A program made the position numbers and the translations under genes. Shown piece by piece: positions 33,729 to 45,261 of a stretch of 64,000 nt of DNA. Source of the stretch: Scytalidium lignicola (Eukaryota; Ascomycota; Leotiomycetes); NCBI GenBank assembly GCA_002812745.2, contig NCSJ02000002.1, positions 186,001-250,000 on the forward strand. Direction: 5' to 3'. The stretch's first letter is position 1. The number at the start of each line of letters is the position of its first letter. The notes below the pieces were generated by a model. The model ran no database searches, had not been told where the DNA came from, and saw nothing but the letters and a program-made list of their open reading frames with translations.

Positions 33729-34717
33729 CTATTTCTCCGTCTCCTCTTGCTCATCCGTGCTGTGAACCTTTTTCAGATGATGGTCTGTGGTTGGATCTAT
33801 AGTAGGACTGTGGATCTTGTCTGACTGTTCCAGCTTTCGAACTCTTTCAGCCAGGTCTGTGATATGTGCATCTCCACTTTCCTGACTCAAACTATTCAGG
33901 GCCTCTTCCAGATGTAATAGATAGTCCTTATTGAGGCCACTTGGGCCCTGACTCTTAAAGATATGCTCGGCCAGTGCTTGAGGATCTTGCGGCCCCATGA
34001 ACTGCTCATTGTCCGGCGTGCCAATATAAACTATGCAGCTGATACTTGGTGAGCCATCTGCAGGATGAAAAGGCGTGTAATGAATCGAATAGCCGTTAAT
34101 CTCTCTGATGTCAAGATACTCCCTCACTTCGGAGACCTTTGAAGCTTCGATGCGGTAAGCAGTACCCCAGACCTTATCGGAACTAGAGTCATGGTAGTCT
34201 TTCAGCGTCTCCCAGAAGGACCGCTCAATGAGAGTGACGACCCGCCCTGGAGCTTCGGGTGTCCCTCGATGATCCTCACTGTTATGATAATCAGTGGAGG
34301 TGGCTTAGATAGTGACGTAAATAAATAAATAAATGAGTGTGTATATATATAGCAAGAAAGGTTGCTTACCTAGCCTGTGCCACTCAGCTTGTAAGCAAAA
34401 GACGTGTCATGTATTTACTCTTGAAACGAAGGGAGTCTACAAACCTGCCAGAAGCGGCGAACGTAGCCGGTCACATAGCCCGGAATGCGGCGATCTAATG
34501 TCAGATGCTCAATATCGATGCTTCTCACATATCAGAAAGGCATAGACCGGTAAGGCGACTCACCGAAATGGGGCGGCGGTTTCCATATAAGGCTTCTACA
34601 ATTTTTGTGTTGTTAGCTGGGCGAGTAATAATCTAAAATGTACACCAATGGAAGGGCGGGGTACCCATATCCGAATAGCCAAAACTCATCTCCATCTACG
34701 GGGACTGGATCGGTCAT
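33729..34717 (-). CDS. ChaC-type glutathione-specific gamma-glutamylcyclotransferase
   Basis: This enzyme family cleaves cytosolic glutathione to 5-oxoproline and Cys-Gly. Five exons (34717-34665, 34595-34564, 34494-34445, 34374-34370, 34278-33729) give 229 residues, similar to yeast Gcg1. The N-terminus reads MTDPVPVDGDEFWLFGYGSLIWKPPPHF, with the family's YGSLIW nucleotide-like binding loop. It continues RRIPGYVTGYVRRFWQASEDHRGTPE and VWGTAYRIEA; EVREYLDIREINGY contains the expected catalytic Glu region. The fourth exon is only five bases (GCTAG). Without it the frame is lost and the conserved QAS junction cannot be formed. A charged tail of about 45 residues is an addition to the core. The gene is divergent from the EF-hand gene. 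Confidence 0.92.
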
Positions 34718-35584
34718 GACGAGTGCCTCAAGGCTTCTGGAGAGCTAAGAATCTCTCGGTGAGAATGGAAGCCTGCTGGAATCTTCGTTGAGAACGGTGA
34801 TGACGCAAAGGGTAGGAAGATTTGGGGTGCGGAGGACCCGAAGTAATCCTACTGTGCACCTGTCAAGCACGACACACTTGCTCACACTACCTTATTTCAC
34901 CGCGTCAAACTCCAGTATGAGTGGTAGTGATAGGGCCGGGGAAGAAACACCTGCATCTTGCCAACGCCCATCAGCATCTTATCGCATGGGTCAAGGAGAC
35001 TCCGAAAGAACACTGCCGTAATGGATCTTTTGTCTCCTTCGTCTTACGCTCATTTGAGCCTCTTCATGCGCGGTGGCAGAGCCCTAGCACGGGATTTCGG
35101 GGTTGGGTGAGGCGCAACGAGCCGCCGCGGGCTTACCTAATCACAGACAGCACGGGGCCTGGGACCGAGTCAAACCGAGGGGATGTACCAGTGTGTTACG
35201 GAGGTACGTACCACAGTCAAGTCCTACACCCTTAGCAGCAGTGGCATAAGCCCTCCAAGCCTCCAAGAAACGACGTCGTCTTCCAAAATCCGACTTTGAA
35301 CAATGATCCGACGTCCACAAATACGTAGCTCATCTTTCCGTTGCAACACTGCCCCTTGAAATTCTTAGGATTGGGCTCTGCCGACCCGCATAGTTTAAAG
35401 CCTAGCAAAGCCTCCTGTCTGCTCGGACCCGATAGCTCGAGGCTGTGAATGCCACTCGGCTCGTTGAGCTGAACAGAAAGGAGAAACAACGGTATTTGCT
35501 TCAACATCATCTCTTCCTACTTCAAATACTTCTCTTCTTGGTCTCCTCCTCTTCTCTTTCAGTCGAATCACTATTGTCGACAAA
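34718..35584. promoter_or_regulatory. Divergent promoter region, ChaC / penta-EF-hand gene
   Basis: About 870 bases between divergent starts. Short frames on both strands lack protein features. The last 80 bases before the EF-hand gene are a CT-rich leader. Confidence 0.4.
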
Positions 35585-36856
35585 ATGGCGTACAACAAGA
35601 CGTTCAATCCTGATTCACTGCCTGCGTAAGTTTTTACCCCGCTAAAGGACNTTTTTTTTGGTGAAACGCAGACTGATGTCAATTCGCTCGCGCATAGATT
35701 CGCAGAGCCGGAACGTGTATGAATCAGCCCCAAGAAGCATTCACGTATATGTATCAACAGCTGCTGATGGAGAGACTAGAAATCAAGTAAACCTACATCA
35801 CCACAACCACCTCAAGGAACGTATCCAGACAGGCAGCAATCATATAATCAACGGGCCCCTGTACCCCCTCCAAAACCCGAATCAGATTACTACCGACCTA
35901 GTGGAGGACCAGGACCAGGACAACGATTATCACCACAAGCACAGAGTCGCCCTTTCGGCACCTCTCCTCCTTTGAACAATTATAACAACAACCACAACTA
36001 CCATAATAATCACGGTTACGGCTACACATCTCCAGTTCCACAGCAAGGGAACTTTGGACGACCACCTCCACTACAACAGAGCAGGCCTCCTCCACAACAG
36101 CAAATGTCCAGACCACCGCCATCACCAGGACCTCCAAATGGCGCTGATCCAGTGCTGTTACCGCTTTTCAGAGCTGTAGATAAGGATAGTAAGTCATCTC
36201 CAGCATACATATATTCGAACCATAGCCTTTTATGCCTCCGAACCTTTTCTTTTTCAACCCACATAATCGTACATATAAACTAACACAATCAAAAAATAAA
36301 GGAACGGGCCAACTCAGCGAACGCGAACTAGGAGCCGCCTTAGTGAACGGCGACTGGACCTCCTTCGACCCGCAAACGGTACGAATGATGATCCGCATGT
36401 TCGACACCGACCGCAGTGGCACGATCGGCTTCGAGGAGTTCTGCGGCCTGTGGGGATTCCTGGCCGCCTGGCGGTCGTTGTTCGACCGATTCGATGCTGA
36501 CCGCAGTGGAAACATCTCGCTGGATGAGTACACCAATGCGCTCGTGGCGTTTGGATACCGACTCAGTCCTCAGTTCGTGGCGCTGCTGTTCCGCACGTTT
36601 GATAAGCGCGAGGAGGGAGCGATTAGCTTTGACTTGTTTGTGCAGAGCTGTATTAGTCTGAAGAGGATGACGGATGTGTTTAAGAGGTATGATGATGATC
36701 GGGATGGGTTTATTACATTGTCTTTGTAAGTATTTTCTCCTCCGTTTCTGCCAATCCTTTTCGGGATGTTTTGTTTGGACTTAAGATTACAACTTTTTCT
36801 AACAAAATCTTTCCAATAGTGAGGACTTCCTAACTGAGATATTACGGCAGCGTTAG
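35585..36856 (+). CDS. Penta-EF-hand calcium-binding protein (ALG-2/peflin/Pef1 family)
   Basis: Five exons (35585-35625, 35698-35716, 35780-36188, 36302-36725, 36820-36856) give 309 residues. Exon 2 is only 19 bases. The N-terminal half is rich in Pro, Gln, Tyr and Asn (e.g. RPPPQQQMSRPPPSPGPP), as in peflin-type proteins. The C-terminal half has EF-hands starting at LFRAVDKDRTGQLSERELG, then FDTDRSGTIGFEEF and FDADRSGNISLDEY, both complete D-x-D-x-S-G loops. A weaker FDKREEGAISFDLF and a final YDDDRDGFITLSFEDF complete the five. The protein is expected to bind Ca2+, dimerise through the fifth hand and act at membranes or in stress and cell-wall signalling; that role is by family analogy. 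The N at 35651 lies in intron 1. Confidence 0.92.
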
Positions 36857-37990
36857 ATGGAGGGATGGAGAAGAAAGGATAATTGACTTTATATTTTTGC
36901 TTTTTTTTTTCGCCTTTTTTAAGTCGGGCGTTGTTGCCAGAGATATATACCAAAGGTCTGGTTGGGAATGCTATTTTAATTGCATCTATTAGGGATAGGA
37001 GATAGCGAAGGCCGTTTTGAGGGTTTGCATCTATAAATCTATTACACACGGGAGAGCGATGACGTTTTAAAAGTCTACATAAAAAAATTATTTCAAGATA
37101 CCCAAAGTATATATCAACTTGTCATTTTTTATTATAACCATCGTGATATATTCCTTTTGTTCTAGGAATTTTGTTGTTTTAAGTCGTCGTATATGAGTTT
37201 TTCTTCTCAGCGGACACAATTCATCCAACTGATTATAGTTGTTACAAACTTACTCGTCGAGCTAGGACCTTATTTTGGTAGTGAGTGGATAGGTAATCGG
37301 ATACGGATATATCTTTCCGTAGAATGCTGTCCAAGTCTGTTCCACATATAAACAAGTGTCTTAACAACGAAATGGATTATAATGACGAGAAAGCATAAAA
37401 GTCCGATCCATCAGTGAACTATATATATGTATAAATCAACGAACATTCTTTTATCTGCGTAGCGAAGTATAGCGTAGCACACCATCCAAATTCATCTGAC
37501 CATAAAATAAAATNAAAAAAGATAAAAAGGAAAAGTAGGTAACAACGAGGGGAAGAGGAGCACATCCTGAGTTCCCAAAAGACCAGAACCTCCCAGCGTG
37601 AATGAGTGCTAACCTATGCTAGAAAACCATGAAAGGAAAATAAATAAATAAAAGGGCATATATCAGATTCCATCAAATCATAAAAACGCCAGCAGATGAA
37701 TTTCATAAACACATTCCTTCAAGGAAAAAGGGAAAAGGGGAAAAAGAGTAAAATCAAAATGTGAAACCCCCAATTAATGCCAGAAAACCCAAAGAAAATA
37801 TAAGCTTCCTCAGAAGCTTTCTTTCTCTATGAACACCAGATTTCCAACTTTGCATGTCCCCGATTCCGAATTCCCTCCAAACCGAAAACTCCATACGTTA
37901 TAACCAATATATCTTTTTTGATATCCCAAGTATATAAGAGAGGGTGTATGTATGTATACGTTAAAAGTTTCTTTTGTTTTTTTGCTTTTT
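36857..37990. other. Convergent intergenic region
   Basis: About 1.1 kb of AT-rich DNA containing the 3' ends of the EF-hand and zinc-domain genes. An N at 37514 precedes a run of A. No gene was identified. Confidence 0.4.
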
Positions 37991-39869
37991 TCATCTGATA
38001 TCCAATTGGAAAGGTTTAAACCTTCCACCAATGGTTGCACACCTCGGACACTTCCGACGTGCACCTTGTTCAGCCATTAGTACATCCACGCAGGCTTGAC
38101 ATATGCCGCAGATACATTCGGTACAGGCATACGACTCCTTTAACAATGACACTCCTTGACAGGCAGCGCAGTATATCTGTATGCTTTGCGAGGAAAAGCT
38201 GGGAGATGAGTCCGAGAGACCACGTGATTCGATGTGGAAGTTCTCCCCGCTCTCGGCACTCTCGACTGATGGAAAGGGCTCGGGGACATCTGGAAGGTAA
38301 GAAGGTGGAGTGAGGGCTTGCTGTAGCGGGGATGCTTGGTAACCTTGAAAATGTGAGGCTGTGAATGGAGGCAAGGATGCACGGTTGACCGATACGGGAG
38401 ATGGAGGCACCTAGTTTTGAGAGAGAGTGTGTGTCAGACTTAAATGTATACGCGAAAAGAAGTATACCAACGCATGAGATGAGAAGTAAAGAGAGAGTAT
38501 ATATACATGTGATTTTGGAAAAGAGCAGCCAAAAGCGTCCAAGTGACGACTTACAGGAGTTCTGTCTTCATCGACATCTTCTGTGGCCGAGGTTGCTGCG
38601 TCAATCAGATCCTCCCATCTCTTGCCGTACGCCGCAGATAAAGCACTTGAAGGTTCGGCCGAGTATGCCTTACGATCATAGCTCATACGTGACAGGTGAT
38701 TCTGCTCTCCGCGAGACTTCTGCCTCTTATGCTGTGGTTCTTTTGCTCGTTTGGAGACCGATTGCTTGCGGGGCCGGTTGGGCCCAGGCGTTCGTTGGAT
38801 GGGAGGGAGGGTTGATGATCGACCCGGAGGCGAGGTGGATAGAATTGAAGGGAGTAAATCTCTGCGTCTATGTGGATTGAACGTGGAATATGGATCGCTG
38901 GTCGGTTCTAGGTTGTTTGCATGGATCGGAGGGAGTTCGATGGATGAGCGCATTGCTTGTTTGCGAGCTTCGGAGTCAGACATCCAATCCTAAAATCACG
39001 AAAGAAAAAAACAAGGTCATTAACAAAAATTCTTTGCCGTTCGAAGCTTCAACAAAAGGTGTATGATCTGAGAAGAGGGGGAGGGGAAATAAAACTGAAT
39101 GCAAAGAACGAGCTTACCACTTCCGAATCCCAGTCTCTCTCGAGTTTATGGTTATGTAGCTGCGCAAGGGCAGCTGCAGCGCTAGCGGCTGGCAGCATCG
39201 AGTTTACTTGTAGGTCGTCGTGGTGGTCCCTGGGCGTATTCGGCGCGCTCGAGTCATCGCCACCGCCGCCGCCGCCGCCGCCGTAAAAATTGTGTCGCTC
39301 ATGTGCGTAGCCTTCGGAATCTGGTTAGCCATCCTGCAATCGTAGTAAAAAAAATTCGGGAGGGAGAAAGGGTGGTGCCAATTAACCATGTGGAGCTAGG
39401 TTTGCATTCGCTGATGATGTGGTTGTTGATGATGGTGGTGGAGGTGGAGGAGGTGGAGGACGTTCGGATGGCGGGGTATTGATCATGAGTTGGAAGCTAT
39501 CCTCCGTGGCTGGGAGCTTCGAGATGTAATGCTCTGGATGAGCTCGACGGATATGTTCTTGCATCGAGCGGTATCGTTTTTCCTGCGATTGGAAACATGT
39601 TGTTAGCATAGGATTGTATCGAATGCAGCAACTGCTGCAAGCTTTTTGGGGGGTTGCAAAGAGGGGTACAAATGAAGTCGCTCGCTCGGGGCATGGCGCG
39701 CGCGCGCAAGAGAAGAAGGGTGGAAAGGACTCACGCCGAGGCAGCGCTTGCGACAGCTGGAGCCATCTTGGTTTCGCAGTGGACACACCACTTCATTGTT
39801 GGCATCCGAGACGGAGAAGGATGAGGTGAGAGAGGATCGAGGCGGCATCGCCAGACTTGAGCTCCCCAT
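37991..39869 (-). CDS. Protein with an N-terminal C2H2-like and a C-terminal RING-like zinc domain
   Basis: Five exons (39869-39735, 39582-39387, 39311-39118, 38989-38555, 38410-37991) close in frame to 459 residues. Near residue 26 a Cys/His group starts (VCPLRNQDGSSC, then CLGEKRYRSMQEHIRRAHPEHY), resembling a single C2H2 finger. The middle is low-complexity and basic, with a nine-residue Pro run and an eight-residue Gly run encoded by trinucleotide repeats, and a KRAKEPQHKRQKSR nuclear-localisation-like patch. The C-terminal 60 residues contain a Cys-rich module (YCAAC, CTECICGICQAC, KCPRC) resembling a RING finger. I know similar fungal proteins only as uncharacterised. A nuclear regulator or ubiquitin ligase is possible; neither is shown. 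An alternative start is the ATG at 39848 (MPPRSSL). Confidence 0.85.
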
Positions 39870-40979
39870 ACGAAGCGGGTCTGGGGGGGTGTTGGTTTTT
39901 GGAGGTCGGTGGTGGTGGAGGAAGCTTGGAGGTAGGTAGACTTGGATTAGATAAAAGGTCGCAAATCCGAGGGAGTCAATCAGCAGTTCAACGAAGGGCC
40001 ACGGCAAGTTATCGCACGCCGAGCTTTCGCATGATCATCGACCGTGCGAAAGCTTCACGGCGGGGGTGGTGGTGGTGGTGATCCAGCGACGACGATGAAA
40101 TGCCCACGATGCGGTAGTGGAGAGTAAGAGAGGGCAAGAGGAAAGGGTAGAGAGAAAGAGAGGGAGAGAATGTGCGCGCGCGCGAGAGAAGAAAGTCGGA
40201 GAGGACAGGGTAGAGCAGAGGAAAGGAATTTTTTTGCAGCAAAGAGTCAGCAAAGAGCTCTCTGGGGCGAGGTGTTTCACACGATTGGCGTTTGAGAGAG
40301 GGCGAGGGCGAGGTGAGAGGGAGAGAGTTGTGCGGGACGGGGTTGGATCGAGGGGCAAAAAGAAAGATGGGCACGATGGGCGAGGGCGAGCAAAGAGAGA
40401 GAGAGAGGCAATGGAGGGGGGGGCGACTCGATAGAGGGCGATAGGGGGAGGCCAGAGGTGGGGTTGCTCTCTTTCTCTCTTCGCTCTCTTCTCTTCCCTT
40501 GCCCGGGCTGAGCTTCGGTGTGCTGGGGAGAGCTGGGAGCTGGGAGCTGCTCTCCTCGGCTATTGGCAGGGGAAGCAAAGAGAGAGAGATGAGCTTGGGT
40601 GGAACGAAAGAAAAGAAGCTTCTCTTCCTTCGCCGCTCCCATCTCGAAAACTAATTACAAGTACCGTACAGTACAGTACAGTACCGACCAACGGACGAAC
40701 GACGGGTGACAGAAGCCAGTCAAGGGGTTTGTTCCCCCGAGCAAACCATCATTGATGATGATGGCCCACGTTGCATCTCGCACTCTCACTCTTACTCTTA
40801 CTCTCATTCTCTGGATCTGACCTGTACACCTGGACCTGGACCCTAAGAGCAAGCTGTCGAAGTGGCAAAGCTGTGTAGCAGGAGTAAGAGTGGCAAAGGA
40901 CAGCTTTTCAAATGCTGGAGCAATCAACACCACCAGCTCTTCCCGGATTAAATGTATGAACTTCCTTGTCGGGCATCTC

Positions 40980-41012
40980 TCTCGTCTCTCTCTCTCTCTC
41001 TCTCTCTCTCTC
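40980..41012. repeat. CT microsatellite
   Basis: A run of about 16 CT units with one interruption is followed by CGCGCG and an N at 41019. The N probably marks uncertain repeat length. Confidence 0.85.
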
Positions 41013-41381
41013 GCGCGCNTCTCTCTGTGCGGCGTTCTCACTTTGCATCATTCTCGTGGAGAAAGAAAGTCGTCTTCCCTGGCACGCCTGGTAGCTCCGG
41101 GCTGTGGGTGTGCGACGCCGGCGTGAGATAGGTGCGAAGCCAGAGCTGCAAGCTGTGCCCTTGGCCTCTTTGCCTGTAGGTACAGCAGCTCTAGCAGTTC
41201 CAGCAGCCCGCACCAGCCAGTCGAACGTCGACCACCCCTGGGGGCCAGCAAGGAGAAAGGGCTCGTCGGGAAAACTGGTCAGGCCCGAATGCCCACCAAA
41301 GCTGCCCAGCAAAATACACTAGGACGGGTCGAAGTTACGTACGGTAATTAGCGCTGTCACTTCCAATCATGGCGGGGGGTN

Positions 41382-41434
41382 GTTGTGTGTGTGTGTGGTG
41401 TGTGCGAGTGTGTGTCTGTGTCTGTGTCTGTGTA
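41382..41434. repeat. GT-rich microsatellite
   Basis: Alternating TG/GT with CTGTGT variants; an N at 41381 adjoins a G run. Confidence 0.8.
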
Positions 41435-41994
41435 TTCGGTTCCCTCCTCCAGAGAGCCTGCCCCAAACCACCCATCTTGCTTATCCCCCCAGGAACAACG
41501 CTGGCCCAGCAGCAAATGGCATCGCCATCCTCCGGCCCCGTCGTCATCCATGAGCACTGCAGCGAGGTGACGCAGGTCGAAGAAAGCCGGGTGTCGGTCG
41601 AGGGACGGGGGGGATGGGGGGATTTTAGATATAATTACAAGCATCATCCAAACCCCCATCTTATATCCCTCGAGTATCTCCAATGCACGCACGTAACCTA
41701 TAGAAGAGGCGTACATGAGCACAGCAGTGAGTAGATTACCTGATTACCTGATTACCCACCGTGTTGTCGCCGGTTGTCCCTGTAAGTATTGTTACCCCTC
41801 TCTCTCTCATGCCGGGTTGCTTAGGGTTGCGATTGCGGGGGGAAAAGAGAGCTGTCGGGTGTGCGATCCCGACGAGCTGTTTTGCCGGCGTCATCTGTTC
41901 TTGTAGTCGCAGATCTATCTCATGGATGTATACATATCCGTAACTTATCCACATATGTATTGTGTATAGTTATTGATCTGTCTCTTTCCCTGGG

Positions 41995-42085
41995 TGTATG
42001 TGTAATGTGTATGTGTATGTGTCTGCTTTTGTGTATTAATTCATGCGAGTGTGTGTGTATGTGTGTATATGTGTGTGTCTGTGTA
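41995..42085. repeat. TG/TATG-rich microsatellite tract
   Basis: Imperfect TGTGTATG units over about 90 bases, non-coding. This type of alternating purine-pyrimidine DNA is prone to length variation. Confidence 0.7.
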
Positions 42086-43751
42086 ATCAACGCATTGGAG
42101 TAGCTATTGGAGCGACCAGTCCTGCATCTTCCGTCTTTCTTTCGAGATACAGCACAGTAATCACGAACCTACGAGCTAGAGCTGGGGTAGCTGGCAAACG
42201 ACTGGCTTTGGCCAGAGCTGCGAAGGTTGAAGCAAACCCCCCGCCAATCCTTCCGGCTGCCTTGATGTTGGCCTTGATGCCTGGCTGCTCTTCTCTTCTT
42301 CTTCTCTTCTACCGGTACTTACCCTTTTCGGGTACTTGTAACCCCAACTTCTGTATCACGTGATGAACCCTAATGCAGTCACGGTGTCGATGTACCCCAC
42401 GCTGCATCTACTGTACGGCACTGGATAGAGATACGAGTACCGTACTCAGCTACAGTACTGCTGAGTATGAGCGGAACCGAACTCGTATTGGCACAGTTGT
42501 TGGCAGTTGAAGGTCGTAGTGAATGGACCACAGACTTGTCACTGGTCTCCTCGCATGATGAAGGAAAGGAGAATGGCAGTAGTATCCAGCAAAGCTTCAA
42601 TAATAGGCTACGGCTACTCCGTTTATTGCTACAGGCGCAGTGAGGCGACAGCTCAGCTCGAGCTTTCAGCTGCAAATAAGCAATTATCCCAATAATGACG
42701 CATGTCCTAAATATATTGAGGCTACAGTGATACTGTACAGTAATAATGAATGCGGGTATTGCCAATAATAGTAATACTGTATGTGCCACAATGCGCGATC
42801 AGGAGNAAAAAAAAGAGCGGCTTTCAAATCATAAATCATAGGAGACCATGTAACTCTGACGTTAATTAACACTGCCTCACCAGCCACGCAACCAACTAAA
42901 CCTCGATCTTGCGGTTGGCTGTCAAACGGCGTGGTGCTCACGTCAGCCGCAGTGGCTTCGAAGGCTTTGGTTTCGCACAAGAAAGCAGGCAACTCGAACC
43001 GCAACTACAGTCCAGTAGCTCGCTAACAGCTACCCGGCCGGCTTAAGTTGCTGTCTAAAAGGGGAGATGGGCGCACCAAAACGGCCTTGTTTGATGTCGA
43101 TGCAAGGCACGACGACACTTTGCTTCCTTTTTATCTCTCGGCCTCTTTTGCTTTTCTTCTCTCTACCTAGCAGGAGGATGAAGATNAAAACTCAAGATGG
43201 AAATGGTCATCCCTCTCTCTTAGCAGACATGAGGTGCTATAAGTAGCAATATTGAATACGGGCAGGGCACACTCCGCAAAAAGAAAAGAAAGAGAAGAAA
43301 CACAACTCGCCTCGACTCACCCCTTTGCTACGCCCCCCTGCGCCGCATCGATGCCCGCAGCTACAGTAACATGTACAATTGGGGCTGGACCGTCCGGTGG
43401 GATGTCAGATTGTCAGATTCGCATGTCGACGGCAACTAAATCACTGGAGAAAAGACTGAATGTGGATTTGTTTCTCGATGTCCTCCTCTGACTGACTACA
43501 AGCCAGCACAGCGCTGAAATCCTCCGAGCGAAGCCTCCTACATATTCTTCTGTGCGGCCCGCCCACGGTCTTGCGCTCAGGTTCTTCTTGTACAGTACAG
43601 TATTAATTCTCCCCCGTTCCTTCTGTCTCCTCCTTTGGCCAGGTCTCTCACCTCACCGCATCCTTATAACGTCGATCCGCGCCAACACAACACCATACAA
43701 GTCGTACACGCACGCACACATATTCCCCTTTCATACGCCTGTGCCCTGCAT

Positions 43752-44036
43752 ATGGTTGACTCAATGCCCACCACGGGCTCCGGGACGGGCCCCAGTCCAA
43801 GTTCTCTTGCGCAACCTCCTCCCGCTCGTGATACCTGGTCTCCTTATATCTTGTCGCTTCCTGCCGCCCCGCGCTCGTTTCGCGGCCCCAACTTCCTCCC
43901 CGAAACTGATACCAACTCCTCCTCCTCGCCGTGGTATTATTCTCTTCCCAGATATTCGGACATCCGCAAGGCCATGAGCCTCGACTCGCTGCTCGACCGC
44001 ATCACCTACAGCATCGAAGATGTCCTTGACCGTTAA
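43752..44036 (+). other. Overlapping upstream open reading frame
   Basis: A 94-codon frame begins with ATG at 43752 in the leader of the beta-lactamase-fold gene and ends at 44034-44036, 17 bases past the main start (44020), in another frame. If transcribed in the same leader, it would oblige ribosomes to bypass or reinitiate. It has no known domain. Whether the transcript begins upstream of 43752 is unknown. Confidence 0.4.
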
Positions 44037-45261
44037 GCACCTGAACGCCGATACCTCCTTCCTCCTCTCCTTTGCGCCCATCATCACCTACCCGCTCTCG
44101 CCCGGTGAATCAGTCAGGCCATTCACCGTGGTCTTGGACCCATGGCTCTCTGGCCCTTCCAAGATATGGCATTCCAGGTTCTCGATATCGACACACAAGA
44201 CTCTTCCCTGCATCTCATCTCTGGCCGACTTGCCTGAACCAGACTTGGTTATCGTGAGCCAGCACAAGACAGACCACTGCCACAAACCAACGTTGAAGCA
44301 GCTCAAGCCCAAAGGAGGAAAGACTCTAATCGCTGGTCCACCAGCTGCAATGGATGTCATCCGTGGATGGAAGTACTTCGACAGAACCAAACTCATCTCT
44401 CTCAAACCTTGGCAGCCATCATATTCCCTAGTGGAGCAGAGCATTGGCCACACATCTCCCGGGTCAACCCTCTACCGCATTCCTATCCCAGCTATCACAC
44501 CAAATGGTCCTCCGGGTGAACTAACCCTCGCCTTCCTTCCGCAGAAGAATGATATCACGGGACTGCATAGTGCCATTGGGATAACCTATCAACCACCCTC
44601 CACATCATCCTATTTTCCCTTGACCAACGATCATGATCAGCTTCTGACACCACCGCATTCCCCTTCCTCATTTAACAGTACTTTCACGTCCAACGCCCAT
44701 GATCGACCTCTGTCTATCATATATTCCCCACATGGTTGTACCTATACTACCATAGCTCCTTATGCTAGTTCGCACCTCGTCTCTCGTTCGGTCCTGCCTC
44801 TCACTCTGCTTCTGCACTGCTTCGATCGCGTCAGCAATCCCTGGTACCTCGGTGGGAACATCTGCACCGGCCTGCCAGGCGGCCAGGAGATCGCGAAGAA
44901 GCTTGCCGCAAAATGTTGGGTGGGTGCCCACGACGGAGATAAGGAAATCAAGGGAGTAGCTAGCAGGAAGTTGAAAGTGACGAAGTGGGGAGTGGATGAG
45001 GTCCAGGAGATTGTTAGTCCCCGAAGCGAGAAGTTCGATGACCGAGACAGGGTAACACTGGCCACTGAGGTTGTGGCACTTGGTGTAGGAGAGGAATTGA
45101 TGTTGACTCGAGAAATCGACTTTGGAGCTGGTAGCTTGAGGGCCCCCGTCCGTCCTTGCTTTGGCTCTGGCGGTCTAGGATCACCCTCCAGCATTGACTT
45201 TAGAACAAGTCTTGGGCCTCCTAGTCTGGGAACTACTCTGAGTTCGGTATCGTTAAAATGA
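44020..45261 (+). CDS. Metallo-beta-lactamase-fold protein
   Basis: A single exon of 413 residues. It starts MSLTVKHLNADTSFLLSF and continues VVLDPWLSGPSKIWHSRF, then DLVIVSQHKTDHCHKPTLKQL, the position of the zinc-binding HxHxDH motif in this superfamily. Here the motif reads QHKTDHCH, so the first two metal histidines are replaced while the DH pair remains. This variant seems typical of a fungal group annotated only as beta-lactamase superfamily. Later parts (IYSPHGCTY and the NICTGLPGG region) fit the second half of the fold. The C-terminus is serine-rich. Its substrate is unknown; altered metal binding is likely. It is convergent with PRP16. Confidence 0.8.
   Translation: MSLTVKHLNADTSFLLSFAPIITYPLSPGESVRPFTVVLDPWLSGPSKIWHSRFSISTHKTLPCISSLADLPEPDLVIVSQHKTDHCHKPTLKQLKPKGGKTLIAGPPAAMDVIRGWKYFDRTKLISLKPWQPSYSLVEQSIGHTSPGSTLYRIPIPAITPNGPPGELTLAFLPQKNDITGLHSAIGITYQPPSTSSYFPLTNDHDQLLTPPHSPSSFNSTFTSNAHDRPLSIIYSPHGCTYTTIAPYASSHLVSRSVLPLTLLLHCFDRVSNPWYLGGNICTGLPGGQEIAKKLAAKCWVGAHDGDKEIKGVASRKLKVTKWGVDEVQEIVSPRSEKFDDRDRVTLATEVVALGVGEELMLTREIDFGAGSLRAPVRPCFGSGGLGSPSSIDFRTSLGPPSLGTTLSSVSLK

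Larger units (their letters stand above)
39870..44019. promoter_or_regulatory. 4.1 kb low-complexity divergent intergenic region
   Basis: Between the zinc-domain gene and the beta-lactamase-fold gene no protein is recognisable. The + strand at about 40100-40600 is a long purine-rich tract, i.e. a CT-rich leader or promoter tract for the minus-strand gene. Simple repeats follow: CT at 40980-41012, GT/TG at 41382-41434 and 41995-42085. Palindromic TACTGTACAGTA-type motifs (40661-40685, 42731-42742, 43590-43604) and a TCACGTGA at 42356-42363 are present. Many chance frames arise from the biased composition. Such long leaders are usual for fungal regulators. Confidence 0.5.

Noticed and set aside
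34400..35235. Plus-strand frames upstream of the EF-hand gene
   Set aside because: They overlap the ChaC exons or lack any recognisable feature.
40100..40640. Several frames rich in Ser, Pro, Glu and Arg in the purine-rich tract
   Set aside because: They are products of biased dinucleotide composition on both strands; no frame shows a domain.
44760..45194. 144-residue frame antisense to the beta-lactamase-fold gene
   Set aside because: It mirrors a real coding exon and has no features of its own.
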